Source of the DNA: Rhodothermales bacterium
GTDB lineage: Bacteria > Bacteroidota > Rhodothermia > Rhodothermales > UBA10348
Direction of reading: 5' to 3'
Assembly (NCBI GenBank): GCA_024711125.1
Contig: JANJTM010000077.1
Coordinates: forward strand, 67,836 to 124,144
DNA: 56,309 nucleotides
Shown piece by piece: positions 16,848 through 25,303 of the stretch. A model generated the notes under the pieces. The model had not been told where the DNA came from. It saw nothing but the letters and a program-made list of their open reading frames with translations, and ran no database searches. Positions within the stretch are counted from its first letter, which is position 1; each line of letters starts with the position of its first letter. The position numbers and the translations under genes are program-made.

Positions 16848-18110
16848 TCAGCCGATTGCCGCGGCGAGGCGGTCGACGAAACGCCGCCCTTCGTCGAAGG
16901 TGTTGAAGAGCGCAGCCGGCGCGACGCGAAGGATATCCGGCTCCCGCCGGTCGCAGACGACGTCTGCCGCGACGAGGCGAGGGAATACCGTGTCGAGGTC
17001 GGCGCGCACCCGCAAGGAGAGCTGGGCTCCGCGAGACCCCGGATCCCGAGGAGTCACGATCTCGACCCGGTCCCCGAGCACCCGGTCGACGAGGCGCTCG
17101 ATGTAGCCCGTCAGGGCCACGCTCTTGCTCCGGACGGCGTCGAGGCCCGCCTCCTCGAACAGGCCGAGCGAAGCCGAGAGCGGAGCGAGCGCGAGCACCG
17201 ACGGCGTCGAAACCTGCCATCCCGCCGCGCCGGCCTCCGGTTCGAAGGCCGGCGGCATGCGGAAACGGTCGTCCAGGCGGTGACCCCACCATCCCGCGAG
17301 GCGCGGAAGCGCCTCGTCGAGGTGGTGCCGTTCGTGGACGAACAACCCTGCCGGCGCGCCGGGACCGCCGTTGAGGTACTTGTAGCCGCACCATGCGGCG
17401 AAATCGACGCCGGCGTCATGGAGCGAAAGCGGCACGTTGCCCACCGCGTGAGCGGCGTCCACGCCTACGGGCACGCCGTGGGCGTGCGCGGTCCGCACGA
17501 TCGGGGCCGGATCGAACGATTCGCCCGTCAGGTAATTCACCGCGCCCACGAGAACCAGCGCGAGACGGTGCGCCTCGCGCTCCAGCGTCTCGAGGAGGGC
17601 GTCCAGCGATGCGGATCCCGCCGCGGCCGACGGAGCCTCGACGATCGAACGGCGGGCGTCGTACCCGTGCAGGTCGATATGCGAGGCAACCGCGTACCGG
17701 TCGCTCGGGAAGGGTCGGGCCTCCATGAGCACCGCGTGGCGTGCCGCCGTGGGCCGGTAGAACGAGGCCAGCAGCGTGTGCAGGTTTCCCGTCAGTGTGC
17801 CTCCGACGGCCACTTCCGAAGGGTGGGCCCCCACGAGGCGCGCCGAGCGGGCCGCAGGGGTCGCGTCGGCCGTCACCCACGAGGCTTTTCGGTCGCTCCA
17901 TCCGGCCACGCCGAGTTCGGCCCATTCGTCCAGCGCCTCCTCCATCGCGCCCCGCGCGGCGAACGGCTGCGGACCGAGCGAATGCCCGGCGAAGTAGATG
18001 GCGGCGTGTCCGTGGCGGTCCTGGGGGAGGAAGAAACGAAGGCGGAAGGGGCTCAGCGCATCCTCCGCGTCGAGCGCGACGGCTTCGGCTCGGTCCTCGG
18101 CTGTGGTCAT
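16848..18110 (-). CDS. kynU: Kynureninase
   Basis: 420 residues, a PLP-dependent fold-type I enzyme that splits kynurenine (or 3-hydroxykynurenine) into alanine and anthranilate (or 3-hydroxyanthranilate). Family marks: YFAGHSLGPQP near the N-terminus, AGWSDRKASW, the Asp-containing VDAAHAVGN, and the PLP lysine in CGYKYLNGGPG (Lys244). It overlaps the upstream kynurenine-formamidase-like gene by 4 nt (ATGA), so the two enzymes of consecutive pathway steps are translationally coupled. No tryptophan dioxygenase gene is in the window. Confidence 0.94.
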   Translation of the reverse strand: MTTAEDRAEAVALDAEDALSPFRLRFFLPQDRHGHAAIYFAGHSLGPQPFAARGAMEEALDEWAELGVAGWSDRKASWVTADATPAARSARLVGAHPSEVAVGGTLTGNLHTLLASFYRPTAARHAVLMEARPFPSDRYAVASHIDLHGYDARRSIVEAPSAAAGSASLDALLETLEREAHRLALVLVGAVNYLTGESFDPAPIVRTAHAHGVPVGVDAAHAVGNVPLSLHDAGVDFAAWCGYKYLNGGPGAPAGLFVHERHHLDEALPRLAGWWGHRLDDRFRMPPAFEPEAGAAGWQVSTPSVLALAPLSASLGLFEEAGLDAVRSKSVALTGYIERLVDRVLGDRVEIVTPRDPGSRGAQLSLRVRADLDTVFPRLVAADVVCDRREPDILRVAPAALFNTFDEGRRFVDRLAAAIG

Positions 18111-18952
18111 GGCGGTTCGGGTCTTCCGGACATCCTTGCCGTGCGCACCGGGTAAAACACGGGGCGGGATGGTGCCGCATCCGAATCGATGGGTGGCACC
18201 TGCAGGTCGAGAAGGTACGAACCGTCCCGCAGCGACGGCGGAAAGACGGCCATCTCGGTAAGCGTGCAGCCGCGCCGGTCGGGACGCGCCGAGCGCGAAC
18301 CGGCGTCCATGCCCCAGAACGCCCGGTGCGCGGCCAGGCGGCCACCGTCCTCGGGGCGGTCGATCGACGGCAGTTCGAGCACGAGGTGCAGAATGCCCCG
18401 TTCCCCGAGGAGCGAGGCCGCCGCGCCGGTCAGGTAGGTCGGCGCGTCGGGCGGCCCGGGCGGCGCGATACGCACCGCAAAGCCCTCAAGGAACGACGGG
18501 TCGCACGACGCGAGTCCGCCGAGGAGGGCGGAACGCGTGACGACGAGGTCGCCGACGGCCCAGGACGGACCGGCCTCCTCCGCGGCGCGCACGTCGGAAG
18601 ATGCCTCCACCGTGATGACGGACGCGGGCACGAGCCGAGGGTCGAAGACGTCGACGAGCGTCTCCCGGCCCTCGGAAAGGTGTCCGAACGTTTCGGTGTG
18701 GGTGCCGTGGGCGTGCGGGACGATGTCCAGTCGGTCGGCGTTCACCACCCCGCCCCGCCGCACATCGGCCGGTCCCGTAGCCAGGTCCAGCGCACGGCGG
18801 AGGGCGGACGGTGCTGCGAACGGCACCGGGGCTCCGGTGTCGAAGCGCAGGGGTCGGGCGCAGTCGATACCCGCGGCAATCGCCGCCTCGTACCGACGTC
18901 CGTCGGCTTCCCAGCTCAAGGACGGGATCGATCGGGTGGGCTCGCGGCTCAC
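18107..18952 (-). CDS. Cyclase-family hydrolase, probable kynurenine formamidase
   Basis: 281 residues from GTG 18952, whose GTGA overlaps the stop of the upstream HD gene; an ATG 30 nt earlier (18982) is possible. The metal-binding motif of PF04199 is HAHGTHTETFGH (residues 80-91), with Glu where classical KynB has Asp (HxGTHxD). Beside kynU the obvious role is hydrolysis of N-formylkynurenine to kynurenine. The altered motif places it in a divergent branch of the family, so this is strong by context but not certain by sequence. The unit order PD40 lipoprotein, HD, this gene, kynU is tight throughout. Confidence 0.78.
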   Translation of the reverse strand: MSREPTRSIPSLSWEADGRRYEAAIAAGIDCARPLRFDTGAPVPFAAPSALRRALDLATGPADVRRGGVVNADRLDIVPHAHGTHTETFGHLSEGRETLVDVFDPRLVPASVITVEASSDVRAAEEAGPSWAVGDLVVTRSALLGGLASCDPSFLEGFAVRIAPPGPPDAPTYLTGAAASLLGERGILHLVLELPSIDRPEDGGRLAAHRAFWGMDAGSRSARPDRRGCTLTEMAVFPPSLRDGSYLLDLQVPPIDSDAAPSRPVFYPVRTARMSGRPEPP

Positions 18953-20229
18953 GATGCGATGCGCACTTCCTTGGGATGGCACAGGTACGGTCGCACTTCC
19001 CCGGCCGCCAGGGCCGAGATCGTCGGCGACTCGTCGCTTTCGATCAGCCCGGTGAGCGTGCCGTCCCGGGCGATGACCGAAATGGGCTCGCGGTAACGGT
19101 CATAGGCCGTGTGGCGAGCCTGGTGCACGTTGCAGTAGTACCCGGCATCGGCAGGGGCGTCGGCGGAGCGGCTGATGCCGGCCGAAACGAGCCAGTCGGC
19201 GACGCGCTCCCGGACTTCCTCGAGTCCGGAGGCCGGGAGCGGCTCCTCGAGGAAGGCCGTGCGGAGGAAGCGGCGATGCAGGAACCGGGACGAGAGGTCG
19301 GCCAGGACGCGGTCCTCGCTGCGGGTCCAGCGCTTGATGGTGAAAAGGATGTCGGCGTCGTCGAGTTCGCAATAGGCACGGCGGACGGCAGGATCGTCCA
19401 CTGCGCCGGCGGGAAGCGAACGCTCGAGGAAGAAGGCGAAAGCGGGGGCCGCGCCGTCCACGGCGGATGTCGTCCCGTTCCGATAGTGGGTTCGTGCGCG
19501 ACCGACGATGGACCGGAGTACCTGGTCGCCCGCGAGTACCGTCTTGTGCAGGTACACCTGCCAGTACATGAGCCGCCGGGATACGAGGAAATTCTCGACC
19601 GCGTACACGCCCTTCGCTTCTATCGCGAGCCGTTCCGCGCCGTCCATCGGCGCCACCGCCAGGGTCTTGAGGATGCGCTCCACGCCGACCCGTCCCTCCA
19701 CCACCCCCGTGTAGTACGAATCGCGGCGCAGGTAGTCGAGGCGGTCCATGTCGAGCTGGCTCGACACCAGTTCGTGGAAGAACGGCCGGTCGTAGGTATC
19801 GTCGAAAATCGCGATGACCAGGTCGAGCACACCGCCGTACCGGGTACGCAGGTCGGCCAGCAGCGCACGACTCATCGCCTCGTGGTGGAATCCCTCCAGG
19901 AGTTCGTGTTCGAGCGTATGGGAGAACGGGCCGTGTCCGACGTCGTGCAGCAGCGCGGCGAGACACGCCGCCGTGTGTTCGTCCGCCGTGATCCGGGTGC
20001 CCTTCTCGGACAGGCTCGCCAGCGTATCGTGCATCAGGGCGGTCGCTCCCAGGGCATGCCCGAAACGGGAGTGCTCCGCACCGGGAAAGACCATGTATCC
20101 GACCCCCAGCTGCCGGATGCGACGGAGTCGCTGCAGTTCGGGCGTGCCGATCAGCTCCAGCTGGAGATTCCTCGGAATCGAGACGAATCCGTGGACGGGG
20201 TCCGAGAAGAGCGTAAAGCGGGTCGGCAC
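18949..20229 (-). CDS. HD-domain phosphohydrolase (SAMHD1/dGTPase-like)
   Basis: 426 residues. GTG 20229 was chosen because it begins the conserved N-terminus (VPTRFTLFSDPVHGFVSIP); the frame before it is a shadow of the lipoprotein gene. The HD metal site is intact: AEHSRFGHALG (His53), LLHDVGHGPFSHTLEH (His95, Asp96), and a later LDMDRLDYLRRDS that supplies the last Asp. This family includes dNTP triphosphohydrolases and relatives with other phosphate substrates. It stands 19 nt after the PD40 lipoprotein and overlaps the next gene as GTGA. No link between nucleotide hydrolysis and kynurenine breakdown is obvious. Confidence 0.88.
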   Translation of the reverse strand: MPTRFTLFSDPVHGFVSIPRNLQLELIGTPELQRLRRIRQLGVGYMVFPGAEHSRFGHALGATALMHDTLASLSEKGTRITADEHTAACLAALLHDVGHGPFSHTLEHELLEGFHHEAMSRALLADLRTRYGGVLDLVIAIFDDTYDRPFFHELVSSQLDMDRLDYLRRDSYYTGVVEGRVGVERILKTLAVAPMDGAERLAIEAKGVYAVENFLVSRRLMYWQVYLHKTVLAGDQVLRSIVGRARTHYRNGTTSAVDGAAPAFAFFLERSLPAGAVDDPAVRRAYCELDDADILFTIKRWTRSEDRVLADLSSRFLHRRFLRTAFLEEPLPASGLEEVRERVADWLVSAGISRSADAPADAGYYCNVHQARHTAYDRYREPISVIARDGTLTGLIESDESPTISALAAGEVRPYLCHPKEVRIAS

Positions 20230-20248
20230 GCGCGGATGGGGTGCAGGG

Positions 20249-21253
20249 TCAGGGAGCCGCCGGCGGGTTCGACACCGGCGCCCAGCGACCCTCGCAATCG
20301 CGGCGACGCGAGGAGGCGAGTGGGTGGGCCGGCGCGCTTCCGTCCAGCGGGAAATAGAGCACGTCGAAATTGCCGTGTGACGTCTCGGTACACGAGAGCA
20401 TCCAGCGCCCGTCCGGAGAGAATCGCGGATACCAGTTCTGCCCACCGAAGAGCGCCGTATCCACCTTCGACGACGCGATGTCGTAGACCAGGATCTCGCT
20501 GGTGTGCTCCCGGTCGGCGTAGAACGCGATCCAGCGGCCGTCGGGGGAGATGGCGGGGTCGCCGTAGTACGCGTCGGAATTCGTGATGCGTCGGCCGGAC
20601 GGTTCCTGGAGCGAGCCGAGGAAGAGGTCGGCCGTTCCGTCGGCGTTCTCGCGGCCGAAAACGAGCGTGCTGCCGTCCGGCGCGAGCCGGGCACCCGTGA
20701 CGGGTGCGCCGTCCGCGATCCGCAGGCGTTCCTGGTTCGAGCCGTCGGCGTTCATGACGTACGCGTGCTGCGCACGCGACGTGTCGGCCGGCTCCTGCCG
20801 CCACGACGTGAAGAGGATGCGACCGTCCGGGGTCCAGGCCGGGACATAATCGTGGTCCTCGTGGGTCGTCAACTGGCGGAGGTCGCTCCCGTCGGCGTTC
20901 ATGACGAAGACGTCGTACTTGCCGTTGCGGTCGGAGTGGAAGACGATCCGGGAGCCGTCGGGAGACCACTCGGGCCAATTGTCGCTCGCCGGATGGTTGG
21001 TCAGGTTGATCCAGGTGGTGTCACCGGGGTTCACGCGGTAGATGTCGGCGTTTCCGTCGCGTGTGGACATGAATACGAGCGGGGCGCGTTCCGGAGACCA
21101 GTCGGACGACCCCGGGAACGAGGCGGGATCCGAGAGGAAGTCGCCGCCGACCGTCGAGAGGGCCTCGACCGGTGCGGGCGTCTGTTCGCGGCCGCAGGCG
21201 GCCAGCAGGACCATGGCGGCGGCGGAAAGGAAGAATCGGGAGCGCATGTACAT
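20249..21253 (-). CDS. PD40 (TolB-like) beta-propeller lipoprotein
   Basis: 334 residues from ATG 21253 (a second ATG at 21247 is equally good). The N-terminus is a lipoprotein signal, with hydrophobic stretch and lipobox VLLAAC, so the mature protein is anchored by its Cys. The rest consists of about six propeller blades with WSPDGSRI, WTPDGRILF, LAPDGSTLVF, ISPDGRWIAF and FSPDGRWM motifs. Such propellers usually bind other envelope proteins or sugars. It heads the minus-strand unit with the HD and kyn genes and is divergent from the deacetylase-like gene 38 nt away. Confidence 0.85.
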   Translation of the reverse strand: MYMRSRFFLSAAAMVLLAACGREQTPAPVEALSTVGGDFLSDPASFPGSSDWSPERAPLVFMSTRDGNADIYRVNPGDTTWINLTNHPASDNWPEWSPDGSRIVFHSDRNGKYDVFVMNADGSDLRQLTTHEDHDYVPAWTPDGRILFTSWRQEPADTSRAQHAYVMNADGSNQERLRIADGAPVTGARLAPDGSTLVFGRENADGTADLFLGSLQEPSGRRITNSDAYYGDPAISPDGRWIAFYADREHTSEILVYDIASSKVDTALFGGQNWYPRFSPDGRWMLSCTETSHGNFDVLYFPLDGSAPAHPLASSRRRDCEGRWAPVSNPPAAP

Positions 21254-21291
21254 TGCGGGAGGTAAACGGGGCAGCGCGCCCCGACGAGGAC

Positions 21292-22674
21292 GTGAATAGA
21301 CCCAAAATAGGCCACGAACCGTCGAACGTGCCGACGCCGCCGCCGGGCGCCGTGCAGATTCCGTGCGGAATCGCGCTGCCCGATGCGCTGGTTCCGCGAG
21401 CGCGCCACGCGCTGGAGGCCCTGCTCGTGCCGCTCGGTCTCGACCCGACCTGGGACGAGACCCCGGCACCGGGGCTCTGGTACGGCCCGCCCGAAGCGGA
21501 TGCTCCGATCGGCAGGCTGCGCGTCGACGCCACGGGCTGGGATCGTCGCGTCCGGAACACCGCAGCGGACCCGTCGGACCCGGTGTTCGAGGCGTGGTGG
21601 TGGCTGTCGGGTGATGCCGAGGCCGAGATCGTGGCCCGCGACGGGGTCGGCCGGTATGCATTCTCCGGTTCGTGGCACGATCGGCTCGGTCTCGGACTTC
21701 GCGCGCCCGTCGACGAGGCGCGTGATCGGCTCGCCGGGCGGCTGCGTGCGGCCGGCATGCCCGTCAGGCCCAGGCGTTGGGCCGGCCGACCGTGGGCGCT
21801 GTGCCCCACGCACGACGTGGACTACGTACGACGGTTCCGCCCGGGACTGGCGTGGCGGGAGACGGTCGATCACCTCGTCCTCGACCGGCGGGGCCTGCCG
21901 GCGGTCGAGCGGATTCGGCGGTGGATCCGATTCGCCGCGGCGGCCCTTCCGTCCGACGATCCGTACCGGCGAGCCTTGCGTCGCATGCTCGACATGGAGA
22001 CCGGACTCGGCGTGACCGCGACCTGGTTCTTCAAGACGGCGGCCCACGGACCGTACGACGTGGGCTACCGGGTGGGCTCGGCGTTCGTCCGCCGGTTCCT
22101 GGCGGCGGCACGGGAGCGGGGGCACGAGATCGGCCTGCACCCTTCGTTCCACTCGTTCGCGCATCCGGACCGCATGGTCGCCGAGAGGGACACGCTGGCT
22201 TCCGCGTCGGGCGGACCCGTACCCGCCCTGCGTACCCACTACCTGCGTTGGCACGACGCCGTTACGCCGTCGATTGCCGGTTCGGCCGGATTCGCCGTCG
22301 ACTCGTCGTTGGGTTTCGCCGACTCGGTGGGATTTCGCCGGGGTACCTGCGTTCCGTTCCGCCTCTGGGACCGGGCGAACGATCGTGCCGCGTCGGCCTG
22401 GGAGATCCCGCTCTCGGTCATGGAGTCGAGCCTGTTCAACCGGATGGGCCTGGACGTGGAGGGCGCCATGGAGGCCACGCAGGCCGCGGCCGGGACCGCC
22501 CGGCGCCACGGGGGCGCACTCGTCGTGTTGTGGCACAACGTGTTGTGGGAAGAGGACGACGCTCCGGGGTGGGGTGAGCACTTCGAGCGCACGCTGCGAT
22601 GGGCCGTCTCGGACGGGGCCTCCGTGGCTTCGTTGGGCTCGGCGCTGTCGTCGTGGGCCCCCGGGCCGGCCTGA
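21292..22674 (+). CDS. Polysaccharide deacetylase-like protein (NodB fold)
   Basis: 460 residues from GTG 21292 (another GTG at 21328 is possible). Residues 1-165 form a separate N-terminal domain of the kind that precedes the NodB fold in Bacteroidota proteins. The catalytic domain shows CPTHDVDYV (metal Asp at 175-177) and IGLHPSFHSF (HxxxH, His283 and His287), followed by LRTHYLRW and VLWHNVLW. Family members remove N-acetyl groups from surface or cell-wall glycans. There is no signal peptide, so a cytoplasmic role on a lipid-linked or small sugar is more likely. Sua5 follows 21 nt downstream. Confidence 0.8.
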   Translation: MNRPKIGHEPSNVPTPPPGAVQIPCGIALPDALVPRARHALEALLVPLGLDPTWDETPAPGLWYGPPEADAPIGRLRVDATGWDRRVRNTAADPSDPVFEAWWWLSGDAEAEIVARDGVGRYAFSGSWHDRLGLGLRAPVDEARDRLAGRLRAAGMPVRPRRWAGRPWALCPTHDVDYVRRFRPGLAWRETVDHLVLDRRGLPAVERIRRWIRFAAAALPSDDPYRRALRRMLDMETGLGVTATWFFKTAAHGPYDVGYRVGSAFVRRFLAAARERGHEIGLHPSFHSFAHPDRMVAERDTLASASGGPVPALRTHYLRWHDAVTPSIAGSAGFAVDSSLGFADSVGFRRGTCVPFRLWDRANDRAASAWEIPLSVMESSLFNRMGLDVEGAMEATQAAAGTARRHGGALVVLWHNVLWEEDDAPGWGEHFERTLRWAVSDGASVASLGSALSSWAPGPA

Positions 22675-22686
22675 TCCACGGCGTAT

Positions 22687-22703
22687 CTTCGCATCATGCG
22701 AAG
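22687..22703. repeat. Perfect palindrome over the sua5 start codon
   Basis: CTTCGCAT-C-ATGCGAAG is a perfect 8-bp inverted repeat with a single central base. It contains the ATG (22696) of the downstream gene and overlaps a -7-like octamer TATCTTCG (22684-22691). It could be an operator or an mRNA hairpin that hides the start codon. Confidence 0.5.
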
Positions 22704-23673
22704 TCCCCTCGAGACGCTCCTGACCGACGATCCGGAACGGGCCGCCGCGTTCGTCCGGAACGGGCGGTGCGTCGCGTTTCCGACCGAAACCGTGTACGGG
22801 CTCGGGGCCGACGCCACCCGGGACGAGGCGGTGAGGGGGATCTACGCCGCCAAGGGCAGGCCCCAGGACAACCCGCTCATCGTACACGTGCCCGACGCCT
22901 CGCTCGTGGAGTCGGTCGCGGCCGAGGTCACCGCCACGGCCCGCCGGCTGCTGGAGCGGTTCTCACCGGGTCCCCTCACCGTCATCCTTCCCCGCGGTCC
23001 GGCCGTGGCTGCTTCCGTTTCGGCAGGGCTGACGACCGTGGGAATCCGCGTCCCGGCCCACCCGGTGGCGCGGCAGTTCCTCGAGCGGTGCGGGGTCCCG
23101 GTGGCCGCCCCTTCGGCAAACCGCTCGGGGCGTCCGAGTCCCACGACGTGGCAGGCGGTCGAGGCCGACCTCGGCGGACGCATCCCGTGCATCCTCCGGG
23201 GGGGCCGCTCGCGGGTAGGACTCGAATCCACGGTGGTGGACTGCACGGGAGGAACCGCGATCCTGCTTCGCGCCGGGTCGGTATCGCTGGAAGCCCTGCG
23301 GGCGGTCGTGCCCGGCGTGCGCCCGGCCGTCCCGGGCGATTCCCTGGCCGAACGGTCGCCCGGCACGCGGCATCCGCACTACGCGCCGAACGCCCGCGTG
23401 GTCGTCGTGGACCGCGACGCGGCTCCGGGGCCCGGGGTGGCGTGGATCGGGCTGGGGCCCGCTCCGGACGGGTATGCCCTCGTTTCGGAGCACGCCGATG
23501 CGGCGTCGTACGCGCACGCGCTCTTCGACTTCTTCCGGCTATGCGATGCGGAAGGGGTGACGCGGGTCGAATGTCGTCGCGTGGCTCGTCGGGGGATCGG
23601 CAGGGCGCTCATGGACCGGATCGATCGGGCCGCGCACGCCACGGAGGTCCGGTCGCCCGCATCAGAAGCGTAG
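22696..23673 (+). CDS. L-threonylcarbamoyladenylate synthase (Sua5/TsaC type)
   Basis: 325 residues: an N-terminal YrdC/TsaC domain (FPTETVYGLGADA, KGRPQDNPLIVHV, SANRSGRPSP) plus the C-terminal Sua5 domain joined by a linker (SPGTRHPHYAPNA). It makes threonylcarbamoyl-AMP from Thr, bicarbonate and ATP, the first step of t6A synthesis on ANN-reading tRNAs. TsaB of the same pathway is encoded at 37.3-38.0 kb. The gene ends convergently with PAP2, the two stops overlapping by 12 nt. The start codon lies inside a perfect palindrome. Confidence 0.93.
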   Translation: MRSPLETLLTDDPERAAAFVRNGRCVAFPTETVYGLGADATRDEAVRGIYAAKGRPQDNPLIVHVPDASLVESVAAEVTATARRLLERFSPGPLTVILPRGPAVAASVSAGLTTVGIRVPAHPVARQFLERCGVPVAAPSANRSGRPSPTTWQAVEADLGGRIPCILRGGRSRVGLESTVVDCTGGTAILLRAGSVSLEALRAVVPGVRPAVPGDSLAERSPGTRHPHYAPNARVVVVDRDAAPGPGVAWIGLGPAPDGYALVSEHADAASYAHALFDFFRLCDAEGVTRVECRRVARRGIGRALMDRIDRAAHATEVRSPASEA

Positions 23674-24420
23674 TTCGAGTCCCACGCTGCCGGGTCCCAG
23701 CGTCGGCTGGAGAGTGACACGGCCCGGGGGTCCCTGGTGACGGCGCACGAGCGCCCGGGCCGTGAGGAATCCCACCGCGGAACCGCCCACGACGTCGCTG
23801 AACCAGTGGAAATTGGTCGCCATGCGGGAAAACGCGGTGGCCGTCGCGACGACGAGAAGGGCGGCGCCGGGGAGGCCCGGGTAGTACAGGAACCACGGCG
23901 TGAGGAACGCGAAGGCGGTGGTCGCATGCCCCGACGGAAAGGACGTGCCGCCCGTGAACGGTTCGAACACCGACGGGCCTTCTCCCTGGTACGGGCGGGC
24001 CCTTCCGATCACGGTCTTGAGCAGGTTGGTGACCAGGTTCGAGTACACGACGGCCTGGAGCGAGGTGAACGCGGCATCCTGGAAGCGGTCGTCGCCCGAC
24101 ATGAGCGCTCCGAGGAAAATCACCGCCCCGATCGGCCGGACCACCTTGACGTTGCCGATCTCTTCGACCACCGTTACGTGGGCTCCCTCGGTGATGCCCG
24201 CCACGTCCTCGGTGAGTCCCCTGTCGTACCTGGACAGGACGAGAAGTCCGGCCCCGGCGCCCGCCGTCGCGATCCACTCGGAACCCGAAAACCCGGCCAC
24301 GAGGCCGGCCGCGTCCTCCACGGGCCAGCGGACGAACCGCAGCGGATCGTCCCGACGTTGCGCGGCGGCACCCGGAACGAAAGCCGAAAGCAGGAGAAAT
24401 GCCGCCAGCGCGTGTCGCAT
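23662..24420 (-). CDS. PAP2-family phosphatase, secreted/membrane
   Basis: 252 residues with an N-terminal signal sequence ending AAAQ. The three PAP2 motifs are intact: KTVIGRARP, FPSGHATTAF and SRMATNFHWFSDVVGG, giving the catalytic His pair. The family removes phosphate from phosphatidic acid, undecaprenyl diphosphate or similar lipids on the outer face of the membrane. The protein ends in Phe (LGLELRF) and the last 25 residues read like a beta strand, a design seen in Bacteroidota PAP2 proteins placed in the outer membrane; this is only suggestive. Confidence 0.88.
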   Translation of the reverse strand: MRHALAAFLLLSAFVPGAAAQRRDDPLRFVRWPVEDAAGLVAGFSGSEWIATAGAGAGLLVLSRYDRGLTEDVAGITEGAHVTVVEEIGNVKVVRPIGAVIFLGALMSGDDRFQDAAFTSLQAVVYSNLVTNLLKTVIGRARPYQGEGPSVFEPFTGGTSFPSGHATTAFAFLTPWFLYYPGLPGAALLVVATATAFSRMATNFHWFSDVVGGSAVGFLTARALVRRHQGPPGRVTLQPTLGPGSVGLELRF

Positions 24421-24452
24421 GGAAATCCCGGGCCGGATGCGGGCTAAGCCGC

Positions 24453-24460
24453 TATATTAC
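24453..24460 (+). promoter_or_regulatory. -7-like element TATATTAC ahead of the creatininase-to-AmpG series
   Basis: TATATTAC lies in the 118-nt gap between the divergent PAP2 and creatininase-family genes, 79 nt before ATG 24539. No TTG sits at the expected distance. It is the only promoter-like site before the five-gene series, whose later gaps are at most 35 nt. Confidence 0.4.
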
Positions 24461-24538
24461 GAAGGCGCGGGCTTTGGTGGTTCCCGTCGCGCCGGTCGCA
24501 GCCCCGCGTCGAGCCGGCCGGCCCGTTCCGCACGCCGT

Positions 24539-25303
24539 ATGCCCAGACCCTGGATGCTCAAGGAGGCCGCCCTTCCGGATGTGCTTCGGCATCCCTGCGC
24601 GGTCGCCGTCCTGCCCTGGGGCGCCACCGAGGCGCACAATCGGCATCTTCCGTACGGCACCGACATCTACGAGTGCGACCACGTGGCCGCCGAGGCCGGG
24701 CGCATCGCCTGGGAAGCGGGTGCGCACGTCTCGATCCTTCCGACCGTTCCGTTCGGGGTCAATTCGGGTCAACTCGAGATCCCCATGACGCTGCACGTTT
24801 CGCCGGAGACCCAGACGGCGATCCTGGAGGACCTGGTTGCGGGGCTCGAAGCGCACGCGGTGCGCAAGTTCGTCATCCTCAACGGGCATGGCGGGAACGA
24901 TTTCCGCTCGATCGTGCGCTCGCTGCAGGCGACGTTTCCGGGGGTTTTCGTTTCCGTGGTGAACTGGTACCGGGTCGTCGACGACCGGGCGTTCTTCGAC
25001 GAGCCGGGAGACCATGCGGGGGAACTGGAAACCAGCCTCATGATGCACGTCGAGCCCGGTCTCGTTCGCCCGTTGGAGACCGCGGGACCGGGAGCCGGGC
25101 GCGCGGTCCGGTTGGCGGCACACCGGGAGGGATGGGCCTGGGCGCCGCGCCACTGGCCGTCGGCCACCGACGACACGGGGGTGGGCAATCCGAAAGCAGC
25201 CACCTCGGACAAGGGAGCCCGGTATTTCGCCGCGGTGACGGAACGCATCGCGGCCTATCTCGTGGACCTGGCCCGGGCAGACCTGGACGATCTCTATGCC
25301 TGA
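24539..25303 (+). CDS. Creatininase-family amidohydrolase
   Basis: 254 residues. The metal ligands of the creatinine amidohydrolase family are visible: GATEAHNRHLPYGTD near the N-terminus, VILNGHGGND in the middle, and DHAGELETSLM after it. The family includes creatininase, mycofactocin peptidase MftE and riboflavin-pathway formamide hydrolases, so the substrate is open. ATG 24539 begins the conserved N-terminus; the frame extends upstream only as non-coding. Its end overlaps the isoaspartyl peptidase start by 8 nt, and the order points to co-transcription with cell-wall genes downstream. Confidence 0.87.
   Translation: MPRPWMLKEAALPDVLRHPCAVAVLPWGATEAHNRHLPYGTDIYECDHVAAEAGRIAWEAGAHVSILPTVPFGVNSGQLEIPMTLHVSPETQTAILEDLVAGLEAHAVRKFVILNGHGGNDFRSIVRSLQATFPGVFVSVVNWYRVVDDRAFFDEPGDHAGELETSLMMHVEPGLVRPLETAGPGAGRAVRLAAHREGWAWAPRHWPSATDDTGVGNPKAATSDKGARYFAAVTERIAAYLVDLARADLDDLYA

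Noticed and set aside
18949-20694. 581-residue version of the HD protein
   Set aside because: The first 155 residues are a Ser/Arg/Thr-rich shadow of the lipoprotein gene; the conserved fold begins at GTG 20229.
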